In this document: positions 11,881 through 23,485 of the stretch, one piece after another
How the letters are laid out: each line of letters opens with the position of its first letter
How positions within the stretch are numbered: the stretch's first letter is position 1
Assembly: GCA_036365515.1 (NCBI GenBank)
Contig: CM070874.1
Coordinates: 44,515,083-44,579,082 of the forward strand
DNA from: Torymus aiolomorphi
Lineage: Eukaryota > Arthropoda > Insecta > Hymenoptera > Torymidae
Reading direction: 5' to 3'
Length of the DNA stretch: 64,000 nt
The notes under the pieces: generated by a model
Databases searched by the model: none
What the model was told of the DNA's origin: nothing
What the model saw: only the letters and a program-made list of their open reading frames with translations
Program-made: the position numbers and the translations under genes

Positions 11881-12187
11881 TGTTTTTTGTAATGATGAGG
11901 ATCGTGGACTGGAGAGGCTCAAAATTAATAAGACTTGCGTGTAGAGATTAAGTGTAGATTTATTGTAGAAGTCCGTTGTGCCTCTTAGCGTACAATAGGT
12001 TGCTGTCTCTTCTGCCGTCGCGCGCGAACTGACGCCGGCCGCCGCTGCGAAGTGCGGCCGGCGTGCCTGGTAGTAGGGGGGCGGTGGAGAGACGCGTGGA
12101 GAGCGCTGACTGGCACGGCTCTCTCACGCATGTATGTGTTGCCGGAGTAGGGGAATGCTCTCGGCTGGTCACGTTGAATCCCGAACA
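11881..12187 (-). repeat. BEL 3' LTR
   Basis: Pairs with 19082-19388. On the plus strand it begins TGTTTTTTGTAATGATGAGG and ends ATCCCGAACA. Confidence 0.95.
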
Positions 12188-12221
12188 TTGCGCCCACCTT
12201 GGCCAAACTGGCGAATGGTCC

Positions 12222-12707
12222 TTATTCAGCAGGGTGAAGACGGACGACCTTGGCAATGGGGCGACGAAGAGTTGTGGTGGCCGTGCGCAGATCGAGCACG
12301 CGCGTGATTCCATCACTCCCTGGATGAATAGTGGTGATGCGTGCCATGGACCACTTGGCTGGAGGCGTAAGCTCATTGCGAACGAGCATGAGTTCGCCCA
12401 CGGTGAATGATGGTTGCGGTTGTCTCCACTTCATGTGGGATTGAAGAGACGTCAGGTACTCGTTGGACCACCTGGCCCAGAAATGTTGTGTCCGCTGGCT
12501 GATCAAGAGCCAGCGCTTTCCTGGTGGAACATTGGAGTTGGTGGCATCTTCTTCCGGTACTATAAATGGTTAACGTTGTATAAGAAAATGTGAAGGTGAC
12601 AGGAAGTCAAGGTCAGAAGGATCATCAGTGAGAGCAGTTAAAGGTCTCGAGTTTAGGCATGCTTCAATTCGGCATATGAGGGTAGCAAGCTCCGAGAATG
12701 TGAGAAC
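12222..12707 (-). pseudogene. BEL pol C-terminus (integrase tail and DUF5641)
   Basis: Continuing from the integrase in a shifted frame, the minus strand shows ELATLICRIEACLNSRPL, DPSDLDFLSPSHFL, a stop, then PEEDATNSNVPPGKRW and, from 12506, RTQHFWARWSNEYLTSLQ with VGELMLVRNEL and W.MARI..IHPG.DG..RV. The last part is DUF5641, the usual BEL/Pao integrase C-terminal domain. One frameshift and one stop interrupt it. Confidence 0.85.
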
Positions 12708-14093
12708 TTACTCACCTATGATGCGGCGTAAGTGATGCTGAGCCGATTTAACTGCGGCTTCCCAAATGCCTCCAAAATGGGGCGCACTGGGAGGATTGAA
12801 GGTCCATGACGTTCCTTCTTGAGCGAGAGACTTTACAAATTGAGTTGAATAAGAAGAGGCGACGATCATCTGTTTTAATTGAGCATCTGCATCAACGAAG
12901 TTAGTTTCTTGGTCAGAAGACAATTCCTTGCAAAAACCTCTACGAGCGGTGAATCGATGAAAGGCAGCGATGAACGCTTCACTAGAGTAGTCCTCGACTA
13001 CCTCGATGTGTACGGCTTTAGTAGCCATACAGACAAAGATCGCGATATATCCTTTCATTGTACCCTTTTCTCGAGTTTTAGTAAGACGAACGTTGATGGG
13101 GCCGGCGTAATCAACACCGGCACGCTCAAACGGTGTAGAGGGGCACACTCGAGCAATGGGCAAGTTATCCATGAATTGAGTGGGCACTCGAGCGGCGTGA
13201 CGGGTGCAAGTAATGCAAGACCTGATGACTTTCTTGACCTCAGCTCGTCCTTTTACTATCCAATACTGACGCCGGAGAGTGGCAAGTGTTAGCTGAACAC
13301 CACCATGAAGGGTACGCTGATGAGCATCCTGAATTATCAACGTAGTGAAATGACAACCAGCAGGTAGAATAAGAGGATGCTTGGCATCTTCTTCGAGCAG
13401 AGAATGAGAGAGGCGACCGCCCACCCTGAGCAAATGATTTTGAATCAAGGGGTTTAGCGGTGACAGAGGACTTTTAGCCGAGAGTGTATCTGTTCTAGCT
13501 AATTGTCGAAGCTCAGACTTAAAATAAGCTGTCTGAATTAAATAGATCAAACAAAGTTTGCTGTTTGCAATCTCACTAGCGCTTATCTCCTTTGAACTCG
13601 GAGAGTCGTGACATAGCAGGGATTGATAAACAGAGAGAAAACTAACGCCTGAATTTGAAGACGTCGTACGCGCTACTTTCAAGCAGATTCTATTGATGAA
13701 TCTGAAGCAGTACGATGCCATCCGTACCAATTTATCAAATGAAGAGTACTTATTAATAAGACTCCAAATTTCTGGAGTATTCTCAACAGAGTTTGGTATG
13801 CCCTTACTAGTGACTAGATTGTGACTAGATTGAAGATTCAGACTGGATACTGAGAAATTGAGTTCATCATGAGACCTTGACCAAGCTTCATGGCTATCCG
13901 AGAGCCATGCGGGACCTTTCCACCACAGACTTTGCGAGGCTAGCTTTGAGGGCTCGATACCTCGTGATATGACATCGGCGGGGTTGTCGACTGATCGCAC
14001 ATGATACCAATATGCGTCAGGCAATAGTGTGTGAATTTCTGAACACCTATTAGCCACGAAACACCCCATCTTGAAGGGTGGTCTTTTAGTCAA
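12708..14093 (-). pseudogene. BEL RNase H end and integrase (zf-H2C2, rve core)
   Basis: An uninterrupted 461-codon stretch. Its first part, HTLLPDAYWYHVRSVDNPAD, is the end of RNase H. Around residues 255-300 lies a zinc-binding region (HQRTLHGG .. CITC). The catalytic core has Asp in RAGVDYAGP, Asp in SSDQETNFVD and Glu in PHFGGIWEAAVKS, with 50 residues between the last two, as in BEL integrases. The usual SDNGTNF motif has become SDQETNF. It would insert cDNA into the nucleus if the whole pol were intact. Flanking frames are shifted, so it is part of a broken pol. Confidence 0.9.
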
Positions 14094-15116
14094 AAAAGCA
14101 CATCCGCTGAATCAGACCAAAGGTGCACACTTTCAACCTTTATTGGGAAAGATTCGATAAACATTTGAACCAGTCGGGCAAGTAGCAACGCAGTGCAAAG
14201 TTCTAGGCGAGGTATGCTTAGCGTCTTAAGTGGAGCTACTCGCGTTTTAGCCACTTGAAGGGTGATAAGCACTTCTTGTGCTTGGGTTAAGCGCAGGTAG
14301 ACAACTGCACCATACGCAAATTTTTATGCGTCTGCGAATCCGTGGATTTCTAGAAGTTCGCATTGTAGAGTGTATCCACTCCAACGAGGGATTCTGATAT
14401 GACTTGTATGTTGAAGATCTTGTAACTAAGACTGCCATCGATTGGAGATGTCGAGAGGATGTTCCTCGTCTCAACTAACCTTAAGAATCCACAGAGACTA
14501 CATAATAATCTTTGTGGTTATTACAACAGGAGCCAACCATCCCATGGGATCGAAGATTCGAGCGATACTTGAAAGAATGGTGCGTTTTGTGAAAGGCGAG
14601 TCAGAAGGAGCATCTTCGATATGAAAACTAAAGAAGTCTGTGTTAGGTTACCAATCTATACCTAGAATTGGTACCGATATTTCGGAAGCAAATAAAGCGA
14701 CTGAATCTGCAGCTAACATATTAGAAGGTAGAGAGGAGAGTACTTCAGCATTATTTGAAGTCCACTTGCGGAGATTAAGATGACCTTGTTTAAAGAGTTG
14801 AATTAACTCATCCTTTTTAGCACATTATCAGAATACATTTCTGAGCGAACAGCTTCAGCTGCGATCGGATAAGTTTTGCCACAATCTTCGACTAGTCTCA
14901 GGAGTGTGCGTATGGCTAGGGACGGCGAACAGGCCAATCCATATGTCACTGTGGTTAGTCGATAAACTTTAATGGGTTCACTCTTGTTAAAACGCCATAA
15001 AATCGACTGAAAAGGTTGGGTCCAACGTGTAGAAGATCGTCGACCGAGACCCCTGTTTTGGTTTTACTCGAACCATTAAACACAATACGTAATTTGGTAG
15101 TTATACTGGTTTCCTT
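14094..15116 (-). pseudogene. BEL RT core and RNase H, with catalytic deletion
   Basis: Remnants in several frames: KLRIVFNGSSKTKTGVSVDD and LLHVGPNLF near 14990-15100, then directly FNKSEPIKVYRLTTVTYGLA, SLAIRTLLRLVEDC and a MYSDN where MYVDD is expected near 14840. Further on are IARIFDPMGWLAPVVI and the RNase H block SIPRLELCTALLLARL with LWSDS (14090-14272). Between GPNLF and the WRF block about 45 codons with the first catalytic Asp are missing, and the second motif is altered, so RT is inactive. Confidence 0.85.
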
Positions 15117-15581
15117 TCACACACCAAGATGTGGTAAGAAGGCTTGACTTGTGTTAGACAATGAATCGAAATTCGAGGAGAGTGACATATGACCGAGGTC
15201 AATGTACTCTTTCATAAACTCTGTATAGGCTATTTTGAGTTTCTCGTCCTTAGCGAAGTTTGCTTCGAGACGAGTGAGTGCGCATAATGCGGCAGAATGA
15301 GAGCTCTCGAGATGTGCAGACGTCAACTGGTCTCGACTTTTCCAGGGTAGACTTACTATATATTGCCCTGTTTCATCTTGACGAGTTGTTCTTTGATAAA
15401 GCTCCTCGCATGCTTGTTCGTCAAGCGAGTAAGATTTTTTGTCATTGACTATCTCCTCCGCCCTCCAAAAATCTTGTACGAACTCCAAAAGTTTGGCTTC
15501 ATGCTCGCAGCTGTCCGAACAATGAAGAGATATTGATTCTAACCCTATTTCTGAAGTTGACGAAGAGAGATTACCTGTCAA
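15117..15581 (-). pseudogene. BEL pol: protease-RT connector (peptidase A17 region)
   Basis: 154 codons with FVQDFWRAEEIVNDKKSYSL, RTTRQDETGQYIVSLPWK and LGHMSL, the conserved stretch immediately before the RT fingers in BEL/Pao pol proteins. A frameshift near 15600 separates it from the protease and another at 15117 from RT. Confidence 0.85.
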
Positions 15582-15614
15582 AAGTCATCCAAGTTTGGAA
15601 CTAAGTGCTATCGG

Positions 15615-16277
15615 CTAAAGACTTTGGCCCTTAGCAATTTGATTTTCAATGATTTGCGCATAGGCGCTTGCACCGAGAATAATATCGATGCGTGATGGTT
15701 CAAAATACATGGGGTCTGTTAGCTGCAGCCCTCTCAAGTATTCGAAATTAGTATTACCACCTACGACGGGAGGCTTATACGAAGATAATCTTGGTAAGAA
15801 TATAGTATCCACTTCTAGAGAATAAGTTGAATCAAAATGAGGTTGTATAGTAAGACAAGCTACCTTCGAAGACACGGCAGCTGTCTTTTCGCCTATACCT
15901 TGAATGTGCGTATGACTGGTTCTACCATCTAATGAGAGCAAGTTACACAAAGCTTGTGTAACAAGTGAGATTTGAGATCCGGGGTCGATGAGCGCACGAA
16001 CTTGAATTTTGGTTCCGTTAGGACCAAGGGCGTTAACCCTAGCGGTAGCTAAAAGTACTCCTGTACATTTAGTACTTTCTCCACGATTAAAGGAGACTGC
16101 TTGATGAGCAGATTGAATGTCTTCTGAAATGACGAGATTGCCACAGTTTGGGCTAGGGGTGCTGGACACTGAGTCAATCTGATCAGTCGGCGGTGAACTG
16201 ATTACTTGATTGCTGTCAGTGTGCACCAAAGAGTGATGCTTGGCTTTACAAAAAAGCATCGGTACGTAGAAGTACAT
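15615..16277 (-). pseudogene. BEL aspartic protease (DUF1758-like)
   Basis: 220 codons. CKAKHHSLVHTDS at the start belongs to the gag zinc-knuckle region. Then VRALIDPGSQISLV carries the retropepsin-type active Asp (DPGS for D-S/T-G), followed by IQGIGE and a β-rich region ending ILGASAYAQIIE, the usual protease end. It would process the Gag-Pol polyprotein. It is offset from gag by a frameshift. Confidence 0.85.
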
Positions 16278-16279
16278 TT

Positions 16280-17464
16280 TTAACGTTGTGCTTTCCTAAA
16301 CAATTGAAACAAAGAATTGAAATTAAAAGATTTAATCAATTTCTTTCGCTCAGGAATCGTTTTATTGAGAAATCTTTCACATCTATTTGTAAAATGATGT
16401 TGATTACAAATCGAACATTTCTTTTTTGTTGGGTTCGAAGATGAGGTTTGATGCGAATAAACCGACTGAGCATTGTCATGCTCTGATTTACGAGGTTTTG
16501 AATTTGTGGATTGAGCTTTTGAATTATTTGTTGACGACGATCTAGTGCCAGCTTCGATGGCCTCTAGAGTGAGGGTTTGACTACGAAAAAAAGCTTGAAG
16601 TTGCTCCATTGTCGGTGAATCGACACTATCACCTAGATGCTTTTCCCATTCTTTCTGAGTATTTAAATCAAGTCGATTCAGCGTAAAATGAACAATTAAA
16701 TCACTACCTAAAGAAGCCGCTCTATTTAGACAGGTCAGACTAGCGATGGGATTGAAAATTTCCCTATAAATCCGTTTGATTTCCGACGAAGAATCTGCCT
16801 TCATGGATTTAACTGAAAAGATTTCTGAGATGTGAGAGCTAACAATGCGACGTTGATTCTCGTAATATTCGATTAAGGCTGTCCATGCTCGGTCATAATT
16901 ATCACCAGATATTGGAAGAGATTTAATTTTCTCAAGGGCTTCACCTGTAAGGTGAGTGCGAAGATAATGCAATTTTAGAACAGGCGTTAAGTCTTCGCGA
17001 CGATGTATGAGGGAACGAAAGACGCCTCTAAAATTTTCCCAATCCGAGAATTTCCCCGAAAACTTTGGTAAATCTACCTTCGGTAAAGATTGAAACGAAA
17101 CGTTAGTTGCATGAGCAGGACTAGTGGCAACTGGGGCAACATTCGAATTGGAGGAGCCTTGATTGGCATCTCTTTTTCTGATAGCCTTTAAGTAATCAAG
17201 AAATTCTCCACGGCGGACAAAAAAACTATCCTCAACCAATTCACAGAGGTTAGTTGCAAAATAGGCATGAGTTTTATCAAGAACCTCGAGCTTCAGAATT
17301 GACTCGTGATGTAACTGAAAAGTCGCATAATTTGCTTCAAGGCCGGCGAGACATGATTCCGCATAACCTTCCGTCATGTTATCCTTACCCTTAGATTTGA
17401 AATTTTGAAATGAATTATTAATCCTAGCTTGGAGTAACATCTGTCTAGTATGTAGTCCCTCCAT
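16280..17464 (-). pseudogene. BEL gag (DUF1759)
   Basis: 394 codons starting at an ATG that follows the leader. The N-terminal 120 residues are helical. From about residue 125, LPKVDLPKFSGKFSDWENF through LTGEALEKIKSLP and YENQRRIV form the DUF1759 gag core. A CSICNQHHFTNRC zinc-binding motif (C-x2-C-x3-H-x4-C) lies near residue 350. The next knuckle, CFNCLGKHNVKN, is found only in the neighbouring frame and has lost its last Cys, which marks a frameshift close to the end. It forms the particle in an intact element. Confidence 0.9.
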
Positions 17465-19061
17465 TTTGAGATCAAGTTAATTAGACTAGTAACAAAATTG
17501 ACTATTTTAACTTTGGTATTGAGTTAACTATCTTTAACCACTCGAGAGTAGAGAAAGAGATAGTGAGAGTTTTTACAACTAAGTCTTAACCTAGATTATA
17601 ATACTTATGCCAGTATGAACGTAGAGATGCGCTTGAAGATACAGCGTTGAATGCGTTTGCTAACGTTCCCACGATGAGTCAGCTGATGATCCACAGCTTT
17701 GTCTGCTCAAAGAGAAGATACTTCAGGCGTTGTAATCTGCTATCCCTGTAGTCAGGAATGCATCCAGATGTGGACCATCAGTCGAAGTTGCAGCAAAGGT
17801 GAAGTATCAGCGGACAGTAGTCAAGTCGTGATCTGCAGTTGGTAGCACCGTTGCCTTGAGTTGAATGCAGTCGTTATCCAAGTAAACTGCAAGGTCAAAT
17901 AATATAAGTAAATTGCAATTATAAGTAATTGCACCCAAGATCAAACAGTGATGTGATTCCCAAGTTCATATACGATTAACCCAAGTTCAAACTAAATAAG
18001 GCCAAGTTCGCCAGGTTCAAGTAAAACTAAACCAAGTTCTAACAAAGAAAGTCCAAGTTCACCAAGATCAATTACAATTAATCCAAGTTCAAACAAAGAA
18101 AGGCCAAGTTCAAGCTAAATAAGGTCACGTTCACCAAGATCAATTACAATTAATCCAAGTTAAAACAAAGAAAGGCCAAGTTCAACTAAAATAAATTGGA
18201 ACGATACGTGTGTTCAGTTAATAGGCCAATGTATCCTTCGGTTCCTGGAGTAGTCCGTAGATGAACTGGTGTAGGCCCCGTCGCTCGCGCTCCACGTGGG
18301 TAGTCCTTGACTCGACTTGCTTGGACCCCGTAGCGTGACGACACGTGGGTAACGCCTGACTTGATTGGTGTGAGCCCCGTAGCGTGTAGGCTCCACGCGG
18401 GTACTCCTTGATTTGCCTGTTGTAGACCCCGTAGCGTGTACGCCGTACGCGGGTAGTCCGTGGCTTGAGTGATGTGGACCCCGTGCGTGTACGCTGCATG
18501 CGGGTTGTCCCTGTGTTGGCTCGTGCGAGCCCGTAGAATCGTTGCCCTTGTCAGCAAGAATTAATTGATCATCGTACGATCGCGATGACTCTTGAGCGGG
18601 TTTTACAACACGCGCTCCACTTAATTGAAGATTTCCACTTGTCGCTCTTGGCTACAAGAAGATGGCAGCCGATCACCGTACAAACGCGGTGATTCTAGAG
18701 CTGGCTTTACAGCGCACGCTCTTGGCAACGTCTTGGAGTCGGTAGACACGCACACTCCACGGCGTTTTATAAGATGGGGAGAATAGCAATTGATGTGCTA
18801 TTTCCCCTAGGAAGCCTTAGAGATTGGCTTCCGAGTGCGCGCGACGGCGGAACAAACGAGAGAGAGAGAGAGAGACAGCAACGTACGCGCGAAATCGCCA
18901 TGCGGGCACATGCGACTGTTTCGACACTCACGACCACGAATACTTTAGATGCGTACCTGAAAGAAAAAGTGACTATCTCTAAGCCACTCGAGAGTGGACA
19001 TAGAAGATAGGAGAAGTTTTCTTCATCGATGTGGCCATGGCGATGTTGATGATCTCCCACG
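17465..19061 (-). repeat. BEL leader with three tandem-repeat blocks
   Basis: About 1.6 kb without a gene. Block 1 (about 17930-18195): repeats of CCAAGTTCAAACAAAG/CAAGATCAATTACAATTAAT. Block 2 (about 18240-18535): five or so units of 58-60 bp, each with CCCCGTAGCGTG and ACGYGGGTAGTCC. Block 3 (18566-18620 and 18673-18725): two diverged units with ATCRCCGTAC..CGCGRTGA and GCGC..GCTC. Such repeats may be enhancer-like or structural leader elements; no function is shown. Confidence 0.75.
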
Positions 19062-19079
19062 ATTCGGCTCGAAGGACCA
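19062..19079 (-). other. BEL primer-binding site (tRNA-Tyr type)
   Basis: On the minus strand TGGTCCTTCGAGCCGAAT starts two bases after the 5' LTR. It is the complement of the ATTCGGCTCGAAGGACCA end typical of insect tRNA-Tyr (from memory of that tRNA). Confidence 0.75.
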
Positions 19080-19081
19080 AA

Positions 19082-19388
19082 TGTTTTTTGTAATGATGAG
19101 GATCGTGGACTGGAGAGGCTCAAAATTAATAAGACTTTCGTGTAGAGATTAAGTGTAGATTTATTGTAGAAGTTAGTTGTGCCTCTTAGCGTACAATAGG
19201 TTGCTGTCTCTTCTGCCGTCGCGCGCGAACTGACGCCGGCCGGCGTTGCGAAGTGCGACAGGCGTGCCTGGTAGTGGGGGGGGGGGGGAGGGACGCGTGG
19301 AGAGCGCTGACTGGCATGGCTCTCTCACGCATGTATGTGTTGCCGGAGTAGGGAAATGCTCTCGGCTGGTCACGTTGAATCCCGAACA
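19082..19388 (-). repeat. BEL 5' LTR
   Basis: Pairs with 11881-12187. It differs by a G-run expansion near 19276-19290 and scattered substitutions. Confidence 0.95.
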
Positions 19389-19393
19389 ATAGG

Positions 19394-20188
19394 TAAAATC
19401 GATAGGGGCAAAGTAATAAGGCATGTGCATAAAGCACCTGGCTAGTGGGCGCCGCAGGCCTCTATATGTATACTCATAGGAGTATTTTTCATTAAAGATT
19501 GCTCGTTGGTGCTTGCCATCTGGCGGCTCGCTTGGATACTACAATCCCGAACAATATTAAAATTCTATACTATAAAGTATATTCAAATTTATAAAATCTG
19601 ATTTTGGAACATAACAAATTTATATATATAATATTTCCGAATATACTATAAATATAGGTTTTAAAATGTATTTACTTTTACTTAACTGTATGTAATACAT
19701 GATTAATTTTGAAATTGTTAATAGAAATTGTATTGCGGTGGATAACATTTTTATTCCAATAAGAATTTTATCCATACCTATACAAATACCTCAAACAAGC
19801 TAAAAGTTTCTTCGAAGAAAGAAATGTAATTATCAATTTCATTCATACACACAAATCTCATATGAGAAAAATATTTCTTTGAAGATTAAAGTCTCACTTA
19901 AATGAAGAATTTATTCAAAAACTAAACTCCAATATTAATTTCATCGTAAATGAAATTACAAATATATTCTAATGGTTTATGTTAAAGGTATCCGTGAATA
20001 TTTTTTTTATAAGCAAAGTTTTCACTATGACAATAGTTTGATCGTAGTATTACTGTTTGACTAAATATATGAATAAACTATATCTTTATTAAAATATTGT
20101 CTCTCATATAATAGGCCTTCATTTGTAAGTATTTAAATACTTAAAAATAAAAGCCTATTCAAAAGCATATTCTATTCTATTTTATTCA
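19394..20188. other. AT-rich intergenic DNA left of element A
   Basis: No gene is seen. A slightly richer patch (19394-19550) ends with CAATCCCGAACAAT, echoing the BEL LTR end but too short to call a second LTR. The last two bases, CA at 20187-20188, form the flank of the giant palindrome. Confidence 0.5.
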
Positions 20189-20575
20189 CTCTCTAAAAAA
20201 AAATCAGTGAAATTTCACTGAAAAGCAGTGCATATTCACTTTTCCGATAAGTGAAAATCAGGTAACTGCGAAATAGTGAATATTCACTTTTCAAAACAGT
20301 GAATATATATCCTATGATGAAGCAGTGAAAAATCACTGATAAATTCGTGTAAAATCGCTGATAAATTAGTGAAAAATTACTGATAAATTAGTGAAATATC
20401 ACTTATAGATCAGTGAAAATAGCTAAAAAATCAGTGAAAAATAGCTAAAAAATCAGTGAAAAATAGCTAGAAAATCAGTGAAAAATAGCTAGAAAAGCAG
20501 TGGAAAATTATTGATATAAAATCTAAAAATCACTGTAAAAATAGATTTTAATCACTGCCCGATCAGCATCAGGAA
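20189..20575 (+). repeat. Element A terminal zone: CAGTGA/TCACTG word array (left)
   Basis: The first 390 bp consist of short palindromes such as CAGTGAAAAATCACTGAT, AGTGAATATTCACTTTTC and AGCTAAAAAATCAGTGAA, repeated many times in both orientations. The reverse complement occupies 49660-49986. Terminal arrays like this can bind a transposase; that role is inferred. Confidence 0.85.
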
Positions 20576-20908
20576 ATTTAATAAAGATTTTAATGAATTC
20601 TTAATGAATGCTTTTTTCCAGTAGGTTTTTTAATAGAATCTTAATGATAGCTTCATATTATAACGAATGTCCGCCTCTAAAGCATTCATAAAGAATTCTC
20701 AATTTTAAAATTTGATTTTGTACTTGCGCAAAAAAACAAAATTGATAAAGAAATCATAAACAATTCTTTATGTGCGCTTTCTAAAGTTTAGAGAAATTAT
20801 TTTTAAGATCTGTAAAGTGTATTCATATAAATTTTCGAACATCATTAGAACTTGTTTATAAATTAATCGCATTTTAATTATCGCAGAAAAAACTTACATA
20901 AAAATTTT

Positions 20909-20983
20909 CGCCCTGACCGAGAATCGAACTCACGACCCTTGGGTTACTACGCACGCACGCTATCCGTTACGCTATCGCTCGCA
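20909..20983 (-). repeat. tRNA-like Pol III promoter sequence (SINE-head-like), left arm
   Basis: Minus strand: GCGAGCGATAGCGTAACGGA gives an A-box-like TAGCGTAACGG, and TGTGAGTTCGATTCTCGG a B-box (GTTCGATTC). Length and arrangement resemble a tRNA of Arg type, but stems are imperfect. The inverted copy is at 49221-49295. Confidence 0.5.
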
Positions 20984-21090
20984 TGAAAGAATTTGGACAT
21001 TTTCATCTACTTAAGCTGCATTATCCGTATTTATTCAATATTAATATTTCATTTTAATTATTCATCTAATATATTAATGGTTTTTAATAA

Positions 21091-21408
21091 TGATAAGTAT
21101 ATGTGGATGGTGGAAGCAGGAATCCAGGACACAAATGAGTATACACGCACACACGGAGTATTAAAGTATAATAAGTAATTTATTAGAACTACAGCTCACT
21201 CGACACTTGCTAATCAATAAAACACAGATATAAATATAAGTATAAGTAAAAGTATAATCTGACTCGGACGCGATGTCACTCGCTTCAGCTCTCGTAGAGC
21301 ACTGACTGGTCCTCCGCACAGAGCCGTGCTCAATATCTAAAGGGGGCGCTAGAGTAGATATGAGATGGCGAGTGCGGCAGCGGCTTAAGAGGACCCGCAA
21401 TTCTAACA
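21091..21408 (-). repeat. Copia 3' LTR
   Basis: On the minus strand it begins TGTTAGAATTGCGGGTCCTC and ends ACATATACTTATCA. A polypurine tract GGGAGGGAG (minus strand, 21409-21420) abuts it, as expected for plus-strand priming. Confidence 0.95.
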
Positions 21409-21429
21409 CTCCCTCCCGGGTACCTTAAG

Positions 21430-22689
21430 CCACGCTGCCCTTCAAATCCTTATTTGTTGTCTGTAACATAGAAAAACACTATAAACAAAATGAAATGATA
21501 ATTCTAAAATTAAAATTAGTCCAGCTAATTTTATGCAATTCAAATTACATGTACAAGCCGTCGCTTAACGCATTCTCTTACATGATGCTCTATTACATCG
21601 GTCATATGTCGCAATTCATTTCCGTCGCCCGTTTTAACGTTTGATTTAGCTGATCGATTATCGCACCATAAAATAATCAACGTAAACTCTCTGGATAGCA
21701 CATTTTAGGGAATTATGTATGGAGATCAATTCTTTACTACAGTCGCTCATTAATACATATTCCGCTAGACACATTGCGTGTCCTTCAAGCAATGGCACCT
21801 CCAAGAAGTTTAATGATATAGCCGCTCGTTGTCAGAGAACTTTCACGGTCGCCAAAAGAGAATGTCGCTTTTGCCAAGATAATTCAAGCCTACAGCTTTA
21901 GTACCCTTAAGGTATCTGAACATTCGTATCACTCCTCGCCAGTCGCTGTCGGTAGGATGATTTGGTGCCTGCTTCGTTAACCGCATAAGCTATGTCGGAC
22001 TTGCATGCATTTGCTCAGTACAAAATGTACCTGTAACTTCGCAATAGGGTATATATTATCGTTATTTTCTGTCGTTATAAGTACAGCAATGTTTTCAGTC
22101 TCTTTTCGCTCTTTTCGCTTTCGATTCGTAATCATGGGCGTTCGTTGTGGGTGCATGTTCTGAAAGCCAAATTTAGTTTTCATTTTTATGATATACTTTT
22201 CTTCGTCGATTTTCATTACCCTCGCTTCTCTGTCTCTTTTGATTTCCAAACCAAGAAAATATTTAAGCTCTCCTATATCAGTCATTTCAAAATTTCTACT
22301 AAGACTCTGTTTCGTCTTATGCATTCTCTCTCTGTCGTTACATGCCAGTAGTATGTCATCGACATACATAATCATAATCAGAAATTTATTACCTTCACGC
22401 CAGGTAAACAGACAATGCTCGTTATTATCTGGTTTCAATCCAAATTTCGTTACAATTCCAGTAAATTTCTCATTCCAGCATTTTTGGGCTCACTTTCAAA
22501 TCATACAAGGCCATTTCCAGCTTGCATATTTTCCCTCGCTCAAGTTCTGTCACACATTTGATTTCGTTTGGAATTTCCATGTAAACTGGAACATTTAAGT
22601 GGCCGCTCAAAAATGCTTTCTTAACATCCATCTGAGTCTATCAGTCGCTTTCATGGCCTTTTGATAATTCATGGAGTCTCCATTTATCT
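21430..22689 (-). pseudogene. Copia reverse transcriptase and RNase H remnant
   Basis: 21977-22438 is an open stretch with FLIMIMYVDDILLACNDRER (YVDD catalytic motif) and MTDIGELKYFLGLEIKRD, hallmark of copia RT. Upstream, to 22680, a shifted frame reads MDVKKAFLSGHLNVPVYMEI. Downstream, to about 21430, broken frames give VIRMFRYLKGTKAVGLNY, SLTTSGYIIKLLGGAIAWRT and a decayed RNase H end. Several frameshifts and stops are present. The RT finger region is not recognisable because the 5.45-kb insertion lies at 22690. Confidence 0.85.
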
Positions 22690-23485
22690 TGTAACGGTCA
22701 CTATGCCGTACATTATATGAACCTCTATGTTGAAATAAAGTTAATTATATACGTGATTAATAAAGGAGAAATTCTGATTATCGACGCGAATTACCCTCCA
22801 TGACATGAGGAGCTCAAACAGTACTCGACACTACATCTACCAGATAAATCTAATACCCGGTTGAAAGTATCCCTAGACATAGGTGAGTTTAATAAGAGCT
22901 CTTCTGTCACGGCGGGAAATTTGAATCTTTAACCATATTTGTTCATTAACAAAAGCATGAAGCACGAAAAATTAACTCTTTATATATGATAAAATAACAA
23001 ATGAACCGTACTTCCATATGATATAAATCGATTCATAATAACTTACTTTATAAATTTCTGATTTTTGAATTACGCGTCAGATGAGTACAGGTGGCATAAA
23101 AGTCAATAGTACTAAATCACTGATTGTCGACCACAGGTGGCTGATGCAATTAGAGAAGGATGGAGCTATGGGCGCTCGCCATAAGTGCGAGTGAGATGAA
23201 CAATAGAAATTAATATCTTAATATTTTTCATTATTTATAACACGCATGGAAGTGAATGAAAGCACTTTTTCGCCTAAACTAATCATGGCACACCCGCCTA
23301 TACATTTATTTCTATGAATAACATATTAATTAGAAAGTTACATCACAAATTTTGTGTAACAGATTTCTCAATGAATACGGAAAATCCCGACTAACAATTT
23401 AATGAGCATGATGTGTGATCGTCGTACTGTGCCCTTTTATGTCCCATTAGACAAAACATAGGCCACAACCATCAAGAAAAGAGAA

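Larger units (their letters stand above)
11881..19388 (-). mobile_element. BEL/Pao LTR retrotransposon, full length but defective
   Basis: Bounded by 307-bp direct LTRs (TG..CA ends) and a perfect 5-bp target duplication ATAGG (11876-11880 and 19389-19393). Transcription runs leftwards. Order on the minus strand: leader, gag with DUF1759, aspartic protease, RT, RNase H, integrase with HHCC and DDE, DUF5641. That order and the Tyr-tRNA-type primer site are typical of BEL/Pao. Multiple frameshifts and stops, and a deletion in RT, mean it cannot move on its own. The LTRs differ by about a dozen or more positions, so the insertion is not very recent. Confidence 0.95.

Noticed and set aside
11985..12410. 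Open frames overlapping the BEL LTR, on both strands
   Set aside because: They repeat at 19173-19437 only because the LTR is duplicated; they are LTR sequence and the overlapping pol end.
12879..13292. 137-codon plus-strand frame
   Set aside because: Antisense shadow of the BEL integrase, whose motifs are on the minus strand.
19540..19556. A third BEL LTR end (CAATCCCGAACAAT)
   Set aside because: Match is only about 12 bases and not followed by more LTR sequence.
20909..20983. Functional tRNA gene
   Set aside because: A- and B-box-like motifs exist, but acceptor and anticodon stems do not pair cleanly; called tRNA-like only.
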